A stretch of 64,000 nucleotides of DNA from Flavobacterium luteolum. GTDB taxonomy: Bacteria; Bacteroidota; Bacteroidia; Flavobacteriales; Flavobacteriaceae. Shown here piece by piece: positions 39,878 to 48,463 of the stretch. Numbering within the stretch: the first letter of the stretch is position 1; the number at the start of each line of letters is the position of its first letter. The notes under the pieces are model-generated. The model searched no databases. It had not been told where the DNA came from and worked only from the letters and a program-made list of their open reading frames with translations. Where the stretch lies: NCBI RefSeq assembly GCF_027111275.1, contig NZ_CP114286.1, forward strand, positions 3,203,501-3,267,500. Direction: 5' to 3'. The position numbers and the translations under genes are program-made.

Positions 39878-41596
39878 CTAAACTTTTAAAGAAAACCAAA
39901 ACGTACTTCCCAATCCCAAATTACTCTCAACACCAACACTTCCATTTTGTGCTTCAATAAATTCTTTGCTTATCGCTAAACCCAATCCTGTTCCGGATTT
40001 TTGACTTCCAGGAACCTGAAAATATTTATCAAAAACTTTGTCTTTATATCTTGTATCAATTCCTTTTCCGGTATCGATAACCTGAAATACGATTTGATTT
40101 AGTTCTTTTTTAAGTTTGATATGAATCGTGCTTTTTTCAGAAGAATATCGAATTGCATTCGATAAATAATTAATCAAAACCCAGCCTGTTTTTTCGCTGT
40201 CGGCTTTTACGTCTTGAAGGTTTTCATCAGCATCAATTACTAATTTAATTTGTTTTTGTTCCGCCTGAACTTTTACCGCTTCAACAGCATAATTTACAAT
40301 TTCTTGCGGATTACTTTTTTCGATATTCAGCTGAATATTTCCCGTTTCTAATTGAGACAAATTCAGCAATTCGCCTGTAATTTTCAACAAGCGCTGACTG
40401 TCATCTTTTATACTTTCAACCAATTGTTTTTGGTCTTCGTTCATATCGCCTGTTTTTTCATTTTCAAGCAATTTCAGACTTAATTTTATCGAAGCAATTG
40501 GTGTTTTTAATTCGTGCGAAACGGTTGCAATAAAATTGGTTTTCGCAAAATCCAGTTCCTTAAAAAGCGTAATATTTCGCAGAATAATCACATCGCCAAT
40601 ATTGATTTCCTTTTCTTCACCTGTCGGAATTATGGTAATGTTCAGAATCTCTTTTTCGAAATAACTTTCTTTTCCGTGCGCGTAAATTTTAAGCGGTTGT
40701 TTTTTAGGAGCATCTGATTCCTCTTTCAAAATCAAAGACCGAATCAAATCATTGGACAAGGCTAGAGTAGAAGCCGATTTCCCAATAACATCTTCCAGTT
40801 TCAGACCGATAATTTTAAGCGCTTCATCATTGGCAAACAAAATAATTCCTTCATGATCTAATCCAATAATAGGATCGTTCATATTATTGATTAAAGTTTC
40901 CAGTCGTTTCTTTTCAAAAAAGAGTTTATACAAATTACTGTCGTTATATTCCTGAAGTTTTTGCGCCATTGTATTAAACGATTTGGCCAAATCTCCAAAT
41001 TCGCTATGACTCGTAAAATGAACGCGCTCCGAATAGTTTTTATTGGCAATTTCCTTAATACTCAACGTTAATTCTTTTATCGGATTTGCAATATTATTTG
41101 GAAGATTGACGAGTAAATTAAAAGCAATCAAAAAGCATAAACTTCCCACAATGGCAATCCATAAATTGGCATTTTCGGCAGTATGTTTGGCTATATCGCT
41201 TTTCTGTTTTATAGCATCCAGATTCAGTTTCATAATAGCAAAAATATCCTGTCTGATTTTTGCTTTTATGGTTTCGTTTGCTCCGTTTTGTTCTAAAAGT
41301 GTAAAACTTTTTTCAAGGTTTTCGGTCGCTTCTTTTTCTCCGGGTTCGGTAACATTTTGCGTTTGTTTTTCAAGATATTCCTTGAAAACATGAATCTTGC
41401 TATCAGGGCTCGCTTTAATTTCATCCAAAGACAAAATCATGTTTCGCGAATATTCCAGCGTATTATAATTCGCTTTCAGAATATTCTCGGTATCTGCTTT
41501 TATCAAAAAAACAGAATAACCGCTCACTAACGAAAGTATAATGATCATTAAAAATAATAATCCAACTCCCAGATTCAATTTGGTTTTAATTCTCAT
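39878..41596 (-). CDS. Membrane sensor histidine kinase of the Kdp locus
   Basis: About 572 residues from ATG 41596 (MRIKTKLNLGVG); another ATG four codons upstream (41608) is possible. TM1 and TM2 flank a short periplasmic part of about 120 residues, then HAMP, a PAS domain (MNDPIIGLDHEGIILFANDE), HisKA with the phosphorylated His in ATVSHELKTPIASIKLSL, and a HATPase domain with NYLSNAIRY, DTGKGID and GTGLGLAISKEF. It lies 228 bp below the KdpD sensor gene, so it probably supplies the kinase that this short KdpD lacks. Confidence 0.9.
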   Translation of the reverse strand: MRIKTKLNLGVGLLFLMIIILSLVSGYSVFLIKADTENILKANYNTLEYSRNMILSLDEIKASPDSKIHVFKEYLEKQTQNVTEPGEKEATENLEKSFTLLEQNGANETIKAKIRQDIFAIMKLNLDAIKQKSDIAKHTAENANLWIAIVGSLCFLIAFNLLVNLPNNIANPIKELTLSIKEIANKNYSERVHFTSHSEFGDLAKSFNTMAQKLQEYNDSNLYKLFFEKKRLETLINNMNDPIIGLDHEGIILFANDEALKIIGLKLEDVIGKSASTLALSNDLIRSLILKEESDAPKKQPLKIYAHGKESYFEKEILNITIIPTGEEKEINIGDVIILRNITLFKELDFAKTNFIATVSHELKTPIASIKLSLKLLENEKTGDMNEDQKQLVESIKDDSQRLLKITGELLNLSQLETGNIQLNIEKSNPQEIVNYAVEAVKVQAEQKQIKLVIDADENLQDVKADSEKTGWVLINYLSNAIRYSSEKSTIHIKLKKELNQIVFQVIDTGKGIDTRYKDKVFDKYFQVPGSQKSGTGLGLAISKEFIEAQNGSVGVESNLGLGSTFWFSLKV

Positions 41597-41663
41597 TTTA
41601 TAAAACATTTAATTTTTTTTTTGAACCATATAAGTGATATAAGAAAATATTAGAATTACTTTT

Positions 41664-41770
41664 TTTAACCGCAAAGACGCAAAGTTTTACGCAAAGTTCG
41701 CTAGAGCAGGGCGCAAAGTTTTTTTTAATCTTTGCGTGCTTTGCGAAACCTTAGCGTCTTTGCGGTTAAA
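41664..41770. repeat. Long imperfect palindrome, ACCGCAAAGACGCAAAG family
   Basis: TTTAACCGCAAAGACGCAAAG and its inverted partner ending GCGTCTTTGCGGTTAAA form long arms, with extra inner copies of GCAAAG/CTTTGC. It lies between the kdpD and histidine kinase genes. Confidence 0.8.
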
Positions 41771-41824
41771 CTTCAACGCCCCGAATTTAAATGAACTTAT
41801 ATAACTTATATGGTTTAAAAACTT

Positions 41825-42949
41825 TTAAGACAGAATAACAAGATCAACATTTGATAAAGACAGTTTATTCAACAAACGTCTGAAAATTGTTGTAGACAAA
41901 ATTACTTTAAATAAATTCAAATGCGGTTTTCCAATACACACAGTTGTAATTTGTTTTTCTTCGACTGTTGCCAAAATCGCATCGGCAATATTGCTGTTTT
42001 CCAGTTTAATTACTTCTGCGCCTAATTGTACGGCGAGTTTAAAATTATTAATTAAATGTCGCTGTTTGTCCAAGGCAATTTTTGTACTGCTTTCCTGCGG
42101 AGTTTCTACATACAAAACATACCAGGCTCCGTTATAATAACTCGCTAATCGGGCAGTTTTTCTAATCACAATTTTAGCCGTTTTATCATTACTGCTAATG
42201 CAGGCCAATAATTTTTCATGTCGTAAAGCATGAAGATTCGGAACTTCATTTTCAACTTTTCGAACGACCTGACTCGCTACTTCTTTCAAAGCCAATTCCC
42301 GAAGTTGTAAAATCTGTTCCGATTTAAAAAAGTTCGTTAAAGCCGTCTGAATTTTATCTGGAGTATAAATTTTTCCTTCCTTCAAACGCGCAATCAAATC
42401 TTCAGATGTCAAATCGATATTGACAACTTCATCTGCCAATCGTAAAACATTATCCGGAATTCGTTCCTGAACATCAATGTTTGTAATTCGTTTTACATCT
42501 TCATTTAAACTCTCAATATGCTGAATATTCACCGCCGAAATCACATTAATCCCAGCTTCCAAAATCTCTAAAACATCCTGCCAGCGTTTTTCATTTTTGC
42601 TTCCTTCAACATTCGTGTGCGCCAGTTCATCAACAATAACCACTTCCGGACGAAGGTTGATAATCGCCTGAACATCGAGTTCTTCTAATTCTTTTCCTTT
42701 ATAAAAAATGGTCCGTCTCGGAATTATCGGCAAACCCGATAATAATTCATGCGTTTCCTTTCGCATGTGCGTTTCGATGTAGCCGATTTTCACATCGATT
42801 CCGTTTTTCAATAACGAATGCGCTTCCTGAAGCATACGAAAAGTCTTGCCCACACCGGCGCTCATTCCAATGTAGATTTTAAACTTCCCTTTTCGTGATT
42901 TCTGAATTAAATCGAGAAAGTGCTGTGCGTTATTATTTTCGTTTTCCAT
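41825..42949 (-). CDS. kdpD: KdpD sensor protein lacking the kinase domain
   Basis: 374 residues from ATG 42949; a GTG at 42961 is less likely because it is inside a repeat. The N-terminal KdpD domain has Walker A GMSAGVGKT (residues 28-36) and Walker B VVIVDELAHTN, then VNIQHIESLND-like sequence (VNIQHIESLNEDV). Residues 230-374 are a universal stress protein fold. E. coli KdpD continues with four membrane segments, GAF and a histidine kinase; all of these are missing here. The protein is soluble and sits between a porin and a separate kinase gene, so it may act as a K+/ATP sensor for that kinase. Confidence 0.92.
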   Translation of the reverse strand: MENENNNAQHFLDLIQKSRKGKFKIYIGMSAGVGKTFRMLQEAHSLLKNGIDVKIGYIETHMRKETHELLSGLPIIPRRTIFYKGKELEELDVQAIINLRPEVVIVDELAHTNVEGSKNEKRWQDVLEILEAGINVISAVNIQHIESLNEDVKRITNIDVQERIPDNVLRLADEVVNIDLTSEDLIARLKEGKIYTPDKIQTALTNFFKSEQILQLRELALKEVASQVVRKVENEVPNLHALRHEKLLACISSNDKTAKIVIRKTARLASYYNGAWYVLYVETPQESSTKIALDKQRHLINNFKLAVQLGAEVIKLENSNIADAILATVEEKQITTVCIGKPHLNLFKVILSTTIFRRLLNKLSLSNVDLVILS

Positions 42950-42991
42950 ATTTTTTGCCACGAAGGCGCTAAGTCACAAAGTTTTTTTTAA

Positions 42992-43152
42992 GCCACAGAT
43001 TACACAGATTAGAGGGATTTTTTTTTAGCCACGAATTACACAAATTTGCACAAATTTTTATTCAATATAATTCGTGAAAATTTGTGTAATTCGTGGCAAA
43101 TAAATCTACACAAAGCGATTAAAAAATCCTTTTAATCTGTGTAATCTGTGGC
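42992..43152. repeat. Nested pair of palindromes
   Basis: Outer arms GCCACAGATTACACAGATTA (42992-43011) and its exact inverse (43133-43152) surround inner arms GCCACGAATTACACAAATTT (43028-43047) and its exact inverse (43078-43097). The outer arms belong to the same family as 53891-53970. One element appears to have been inserted inside another. Confidence 0.85.
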
Positions 43153-43165
43153 AAGAAATATTCTC

Positions 43166-44245
43166 CTAAAAACTAATTGCCAAGGAAGTCGTTACAAACG
43201 TATTTGTATCCGTTGGAAGATTGTCTTTATTGGTGAAGATTTCGTCTTTACTTGATAGATTTCTTGCTTCAATTCTAAACATAACATTATCAGTAACTAA
43301 GTAATCAAAGTTAGCTGAAAATCCGTAAGTTTTAAAACCGTTTGGCGTTTCAGTTGCTATAATTACACCCTTTTCATCACTATAATATTCACCTCTTACT
43401 GCAAGCTGAATTTTGTCAACTGGTTTGTATTGCAGAATCAAAACTGGCGAAAACCAGGTATCATATTTATTACTTCCTTTTGCCGACTGCTGAGATCCAA
43501 CATCAAAACCAGCTGTAATATTTGTCTTTTCCGTTACCTTAAATTGTCCGTAAAAGTTGTTGAAATAACGCCATTTTTTATCAATATCCGACTGTTCATT
43601 TCCAACATAAGTACTCCAGTTCAAAGCAACCCGATCAGACGGTTTATAAGTAACCTGAGTTCCAAAAGCAGGTGTTTGATTGCCCTCGACTTTCTCAATT
43701 CTCTGCCAGCCATTCAAGTACATACCCGCCAAATACCATTTTCCGGATTCAGATGTATAACCAATTTTAACTCCCGTTTCATAATAAGGAGAATTCTCAG
43801 CCATAATACTTCTTGTTAAAGTCTGGCAGTCTTTTCCAATCGCACTTTCAAAACCAATATGCGAAGGCATAATTCCCGCATCAACCCATAAATTATGGTT
43901 TTTTGAAATCTTTACACCAACATTCGCCTCATAAACATTTTTCAATAAACCTTGCTCGGCAGACATATTATATTCGGCGTAAGTTCCGGCCATTAAGGCA
44001 AAATTCCCCCGAATATTTTCTTTCGAATAATTCACTTTTGCCATTCCTAAATTCAGGTTTACCTCGTTGCTTTTATTATAACTGTAAAAAAAGTTTGGCC
44101 GAGTATGATTTTCCGGTTTTCCGAAATCATAACTATAATAAGCGTCTACATATCCTGAAAATGTTAGTGGACTTTTTGATTCTTCTTGTGCGTATAAATT
44201 GCTAAAACCAAAAGCGATTAAAGCAGTAAGTATTATTTTTTTCAT
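43166..44245 (-). CDS. Outer-membrane porin of the Kdp locus
   Basis: About 359 residues from ATG 44245 (MKKIILTALIAFGFSNLYAQ, a signal peptide); the frame's TTG at 44260 is not needed. The mature protein is made of alternating strands with aromatic girdles (FSGYVDAYYSYDF, MAKVNYSKENIRGNFALMAG, WYLAGMYLNGWQRIE) and ends LAISF, typical for an outer-membrane barrel. It resembles the porin group often linked to kdp genes in Bacteroidota. It could let K+ through the outer membrane, which is an inference. It is now cut off from kdpC by the IS element. Confidence 0.88.
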   Translation of the reverse strand: MKKIILTALIAFGFSNLYAQEESKSPLTFSGYVDAYYSYDFGKPENHTRPNFFYSYNKSNEVNLNLGMAKVNYSKENIRGNFALMAGTYAEYNMSAEQGLLKNVYEANVGVKISKNHNLWVDAGIMPSHIGFESAIGKDCQTLTRSIMAENSPYYETGVKIGYTSESGKWYLAGMYLNGWQRIEKVEGNQTPAFGTQVTYKPSDRVALNWSTYVGNEQSDIDKKWRYFNNFYGQFKVTEKTNITAGFDVGSQQSAKGSNKYDTWFSPVLILQYKPVDKIQLAVRGEYYSDEKGVIIATETPNGFKTYGFSANFDYLVTDNVMFRIEARNLSSKDEIFTNKDNLPTDTNTFVTTSLAISF

Positions 44246-44281
44246 TTTTGTGGTATTCAATTATTTATTAGTAGATTTTTT

Positions 44282-44364
44282 AGGAGCTAATCCCGCTATC
44301 CGTTTCAATCTTTTGTGCCGAACCCCGGCACAAAAGGATTTCCACTACTATCGGGGCTAGGGCA
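44282..44364. repeat. Dispersed repeat, copy 1 (AGGAGCTA...CGGGGCTAGGGCAT)
   Basis: Starts AGGAGCTAATCCCGCTATCC and ends CTATCGGGGCTAGGGCAT, with an inner hairpin TTTTGTGCCG/CGGCACAAAA. A related copy lies at 60615-60701. The two share both ends and differ in the inner hairpin. Confidence 0.75.
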
Positions 44365-44406
44365 TTTGGGGTAAAAAGGCGTTTTGTATTTTTATAGGTT
44401 TTATAT

Positions 44407-44433
44407 CCTAATAGGTTTCCAAAACCTATTAGG
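44407..44433. repeat. Palindrome CCTAATAGGTTT
   Basis: CCTAATAGGTTT and AAACCTATTAGG are exact inverted copies with three bases between them, in the porin-IS gap. Confidence 0.7.
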
Positions 44434-44480
44434 TATTAGTTGTAGAATTCAGTTTTTTTGATTCCAATTTTCGCCACAGT

Positions 44481-44576
44481 TTGTCATTTCGACGAAGGAG
44501 AAATCTTCGTTGCTAGATCGACACAGATTGACATTCTTTACGGAGCTTCTTGCGAGGATTTCTCCTTCGTCGAAAT
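44481..44576. repeat. Palindromic element split by the IS insertion
   Basis: The left arm is 44481-44505 (TTGTCATTTCGACGAAGGAG then AAATC). The right arm is 44557-44576 plus GACAA at 45623-45627 beyond the IS. Joining these with one copy of the target duplication gives an exact 25-bp inverted arm. Confidence 0.92.
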
Positions 44577-45617
44577 TGTAAAAGTTACTTATTTCGGTAA
44601 CGGATTTATCATTTCGATTGGCTTTTTTCCATCAATTCCCTGATGTGGTCTTTCATGATTGTAATAATATAAATATTGGAGCAATTCCTCTTTTAGTTCT
44701 TCTTGAGAATCAAAATCTGTGTCTCTCAATAAATCCTCTTCCAGAGTTCTCCAAAACCTTTCGACTTTACCATTTGTCTGTGGTCTATATGGCTTTGTAT
44801 ATCTGTGCACTATGCCTAATTCCATTAGCATTCTTTCAAAAGGATGATTGTTTTTTACCTTGCTTGTTTTAGGTCCAAATTCAGCTCCATTATCAGATAA
44901 TATCTCTTCAAATTTTATTTCATAATGGCTGCTTAAGATATTTAAACATTTTAATGAAGCAAACATTACGGTTAAACTGGTAATATCTGAAACTAATTCT
45001 GCCCAGGCAATCCGGCTGTAATCATCAATTACACAGACTAAATAAAGCTTTTTGTTTTCTCCGCGAATTATGCTTTTGCTTAAATAATGGCAATCAATAT
45101 GACCCAGCTGTCCCATTCTTTCCTTGATTATTTTCTGATGATTCTTTTTAATCTTCGGAGTTAATCTGTTTATTTTATGACGTTTTAAAATATTATAAAC
45201 TCCTGAATAGGAAGGCGTATGCTTTCCTAATTTGGGACTCAATATACTAACAATTTCATATCTGCTGTTTCCTTTTTCTCTTAATTCGATTACTTTTTGT
45301 TCTATAAAAGGCAAAGGGCGTCTGGTTTTATATCTTGGACCCCGCTTTTGGGGCAGTAAATCTATTGGCTTTCCGCTCTGCTTATAGCGATTGTAATACT
45401 TTAAAAAACTTTTTCTGCAGGTGTCATTGGCTGTATAAAAATCCATTGCTTTTTTATAAAGCGGATGAGTTTTGCTTTTTACCTGTTCATATTCTTTTAT
45501 TAGAAAACGATATTTCTCTAAATAGTTCCGCTCTAATGTCGAATCCTGACTATTATTTCTCATCGTAACAAAATTTATTAAAGTTAAATTTTGTTACCGA
45601 ATTATCTAACATTTACA
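44577..45617 (-). mobile_element. IS481-like insertion sequence, complete
   Basis: The element is 1041 bp. Its ends begin TGTAAAAGTTACTTATTTCG (left) and, read inward from the right, TGTAAATGTTAGATAATTCG, each followed by GTAAC; 21 of 25 bases match. TGT...ACA ends and the size fit IS481. A 5-bp direct duplication GAAAT flanks it (44572-44576 and 45618-45622). One transposase gene fills most of it. Ends, duplication and frame are all intact, so it is probably recent and could still move. Confidence 0.95.
44589..45563 (-). CDS. IS481 family transposase
   Basis: A 324-residue DDE transposase. The N-terminal half has helix-turn-helix segments (SFLKYYNRYKQSGKPIDLLP, KGNSRYEIVSIL and YSGVYNILKRHKINRL). 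The rve integrase core carries the catalytic triad: Asp in GHIDCHYL, Asp in ILSDNGAEFG and Glu in TNGKVERFWR. The frame is complete, reaching 12 bp from one IS end and 54 bp from the other. The family and the size fit IS481. Confidence 0.96.
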   Translation of the reverse strand: MRNNSQDSTLERNYLEKYRFLIKEYEQVKSKTHPLYKKAMDFYTANDTCRKSFLKYYNRYKQSGKPIDLLPQKRGPRYKTRRPLPFIEQKVIELREKGNSRYEIVSILSPKLGKHTPSYSGVYNILKRHKINRLTPKIKKNHQKIIKERMGQLGHIDCHYLSKSIIRGENKKLYLVCVIDDYSRIAWAELVSDITSLTVMFASLKCLNILSSHYEIKFEEILSDNGAEFGPKTSKVKNNHPFERMLMELGIVHRYTKPYRPQTNGKVERFWRTLEEDLLRDTDFDSQEELKEELLQYLYYYNHERPHQGIDGKKPIEMINPLPK

Positions 45618-45681
45618 GAAATGACAAGAATGCGCATAGAAAACCTTAGAACCTTAGCAACTCAGAACCTCAGAACCTTTT

Positions 45682-46233
45682 CTAGCGAAGCTGATCCAAA
45701 GCCACATTCAATTCCAAAACATTAACCGTTTCAGGCCCAACAACAGCAGTATTAATTTTAGATTCCACCAAAGCTTTTACTTTAGCTTCGTCCAGTTTTC
45801 TTTCTTTAGCAATTCGTTTCACCTGAATCAGCGCCCCTTGCGGAGAAATATTCGGATCTAAACCGCTTCCTGAAGCCGTAACCATATCTGAAGGAATATC
45901 AGATTTTTTCAAGTACGGATGAACCAATAAAAATGTATCAATTCTTTTTTGAACCAAAGCCAAATAATCGGCATTGCTTGGCCCTTTGTTACTTCCGGCA
46001 CTTCCCGCCGCGTTATAATCAACAGCCGAAGGTCTTCCCCAGAAATAATTCGACTTATCGAATTTTTGACCAATTTTTTGATAACCAACCACTTTTCCGT
46101 TCACCGAAATCGTTTCTCCTTTTCCTTGATTTGGAGCAATTTGTGCGATTCCGTAAATCGCAAGAGGATAAATAACTGCGAATAAGATTAAGGTAACCGC
46201 AGTAAGTTTTATTATAGAAAATAGATTTTTCAT
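45682..46233 (-). CDS. kdpC: Potassium-transporting ATPase subunit C
   Basis: A 183-residue protein with one N-terminal membrane segment (IKLTAVTLILFAVIYPLAIYGIAQI) and a periplasmic domain with the KdpC marks YFWGRPSA, GSGLDPNISPQGA and VKALVESK. KdpC stabilises the KdpA-KdpB complex and helps ATP binding. It follows kdpB after a 164-bp gap that holds a palindrome. The IS element lies 64 bp downstream and separates it from the rest of the locus. Confidence 0.97.
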   Translation of the reverse strand: MKNLFSIIKLTAVTLILFAVIYPLAIYGIAQIAPNQGKGETISVNGKVVGYQKIGQKFDKSNYFWGRPSAVDYNAAGSAGSNKGPSNADYLALVQKRIDTFLLVHPYLKKSDIPSDMVTASGSGLDPNISPQGALIQVKRIAKERKLDEAKVKALVESKINTAVVGPETVNVLELNVALDQLR

Positions 46234-46245
46234 TTTTTTTGAGAT

Positions 46246-46395
46246 TCTAAGGGACTAAGTTGCTAAGGTTCTAAGTTTTTTTTCAGAAGCTTAGCAATCT
46301 AAAGTCTGTGTTTTTTATTTGAGTTTTTAAAGATTCCTGAATTTTACGATTCTAAGAGAAAAACCTTAGTCCCTTAGAATCTTAGCATCTTAGAA
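46246..46395. repeat. Imperfect palindrome between kdpB and kdpC
   Basis: GATTCTAAGGGACTAAGTTG (from 46253) pairs with CTTAGTCCCTTAGAATC (about 46367-46383), and further GTTCTAAG/CTTAGAAC copies are inside. A related half (CCTTAGAACCTTAGCAACTC) is next to the IS at about 45643. It would form a strong hairpin inside the kdp mRNA. Confidence 0.75.
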
Positions 46396-46397
46396 CC

Positions 46398-48455
46398 TTA
46401 CATAAAAAGTGCTACTAGCAAATCGATTACTTTAATTCCGATAAAAGGAACAATTAAACCACCTAAACCATAAATCAAAAGATTTCTTTTTAAGATTGCA
46501 CTAGCTCCAATTGGTCGATAATCAACACCTTTCAGCGCAAGCGGAATCAAGATTGGAATGATAATCGCATTGAAAATTACAGCCGATAAAATCGCGCTTT
46601 CAGGGCTGTGCAAATGCATGATGTTTAAACCTTGAAGCGCAGGAATCGCAGTAATAAAAAGAGCAGGAACAATAGCAAAATATTTCGCAACGTCATTTGC
46701 AATAGAAAAAGTAGTTAAAGTGCCTCGAGTCATTAAAAGCTGTTTTCCAATTTCAACAATCTCAATTAGTTTCGTTGGATCATTGTCAAGATCTACCATG
46801 TTTCCGGCTTCTTTTGCCGCTTGAGTTCCGCTGTTCATCGCAACTCCAACATTGGCTTGGGCAAGAGCCGGAGCATCGTTTGTTCCGTCACCCATCATGG
46901 CAACCAGTCTTCCTTCGGCTTGTTCTTTTCTGATGTAGTTCATTTTATCCTCAGGTTTAGCCTCGGCAATAAAATCATCAACACCAGCTGCTTCGGCAAT
47001 AAATTTAGCCGTAAGCGGGTTATCACCCGTAACCATAACCGTTTTGATTCCCATTCTGCGCAAACGCTCAAAACGTTCTTTCATTCCGGTTTTAATGATA
47101 TCCTGAAGTTCTATAACACCTTGAACTTCATTGTTTTTAATCACGACCAGAGGAGTTCCTCCGTTAGATGAAATGGTAATAACTTGTTGTGCAGTATCTT
47201 CAGGAAAAGCATTTCCGGCTTGTTGCGCAATGTTTTTTGCAGCGTCTTGTGCTCCTTTTCTAATGTTTGTTCCGTCTTTTAATACAACTCCAGAAGTTCT
47301 GGTTTCTGCAGTAAATTTTATAGTGTGTGAAATATCAGAAGTGGTTTTTAAAAAGCTAGCTTTCGTCTCACTTTTTACATCTATCATTTCGCTTAACTCT
47401 AAGATACTTTTTCCTTCAGGAGTATCATCTGCAAGCGAACTCAAAACAGCCGATTTTACAAAGTCATCAAAAGAAATTCCTTTTGTTGGATAAAAATTGG
47501 TTGCTTTTCTGTTTCCAATCGTGATTGTTCCTGTTTTATCCAAAAGCAATACGTCAATATCTCCAGCAGTTTCAACCGCTTTACCCGATTTTGTAATTAC
47601 GTTAGCACGCAACGCTCTGTCCATTCCCGCAATACCAATCGCAGAAAGCAACCCTCCAATTGTAGTTGGAATTAAACATACAAACAAAGCAATGAAAGCC
47701 GCAATCGTGATGGGTGCGTTGGCATAGTCGGCAAACGGTTTTAGCGTAACGCACACAATCACGAAGATTAAAGTAAAAGCGGCTAATAAAATGGTTAAGG
47801 CAATTTCGTTTGGTGTTTTCTGACGGCTCGCACCTTCAACCAAAGCAATCATTTTATCCAAAAAGCTTTCACCAGGTTCAGAAGTTACTTTTACTTTAAT
47901 TTTATCAGATAATACTTTTGTCCCTCCGGTTACAGATGATTTATCACCTCCAGCTTCTCTAATTACAGGAGCACTTTCTCCGGTAATAGCACTTTCGTCG
48001 ATTGTAGCCAAACCTTCGATAATTTCACCATCGGCAGCAATTAAATCGCCAGCTTCGCAAACGAAAATATCGTCTTTTTTTAATGCCGAAGAACTGATAT
48101 TTTTGATTTCTCCGTTTGGCAGAATCTGTCTTGCAGGAGTTTCTTCTCTGGTTTTTCTTAAACTGTCAGCTTGTGCTTTTCCTCTTGCTTCGGCAATGGC
48201 TTCGGCGAAATTGGCAAATAAAAGCGTTGCCAGTAAAATTAAAAATACAATTAAGTTATAAGTAAAGCTTCCTTGGTCATTTGCGCCCATTAATATCGAA
48301 ACGCAGACAGCAAACATAATTGCAGTTCCAATTTCTACGGTAAACATTACCGGATTTTTGATCATCATTTTTGGGTTCAGCTTGACAAAAGACTGCATTA
48401 AGGCTTCTTTTACCTGTTTACTTTCAAACAATGATGTGGATTTATTAGTTGTCAT
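46398..48455 (-). CDS. kdpB: Potassium-transporting ATPase subunit B
   Basis: A 685-residue P-type ATPase. The phosphorylated Asp306 is in [13 protein letters not shown] (AITGESAPV) and the hinge [14 protein letters not shown] are intact. The membrane segments and [12 protein letters not shown] match KdpB, which drives high-affinity K+ uptake through KdpA. It starts 8 bp after kdpA, so the genes are co-transcribed and probably coupled. Confidence 0.98.
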   Translation of the reverse strand: MTTNKSTSLFESKQVKEALMQSFVKLNPKMMIKNPVMFTVEIGTAIMFAVCVSILMGANDQGSFTYNLIVFLILLATLLFANFAEAIAEARGKAQADSLRKTREETPARQILPNGEIKNISSSALKKDDIFVCEAGDLIAADGEIIEGLATIDESAITGESAPVIREAGGDKSSVTGGTKVLSDKIKVKVTSEPGESFLDKMIALVEGASRQKTPNEIALTILLAAFTLIFVIVCVTLKPFADYANAPITIAAFIALFVCLIPTTIGGLLSAIGIAGMDRALRANVITKSGKAVETAGDIDVLLLDKTGTITIGNRKATNFYPTKGISFDDFVKSAVLSSLADDTPEGKSILELSEMIDVKSETKASFLKTTSDISHTIKFTAETRTSGVVLKDGTNIRKGAQDAAKNIAQQAGNAFPEDTAQQVITISSNGGTPLVVIKNNEVQGVIELQDIIKTGMKERFERLRRMGIKTVMVTGDNPLTAKFIAEAAGVDDFIAEAKPEDKMNYIRKEQAEGRLVAMMGDGTNDAPALAQANVGVAMNSGTQAAKEAGNMVDLDNDPTKLIEIVEIGKQLLMTRGTLTTFSIANDVAKYFAIVPALFITAIPALQGLNIMHLHSPESAILSAVIFNAIIIPILIPLALKGVDYRPIGASAILKRNLLIYGLGGLIVPFIGIKVIDLLVALFM

Positions 48456-48463
48456 TTTTTATG

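Noticed and set aside
39878..42949. A broken full-length kdpD (frameshift between sensor and kinase)
   Set aside because: The kinase gene has its own start, two membrane segments, HAMP and PAS, which differ from the KdpD layout; 228 bp with a palindrome separate the two. They are two genes.
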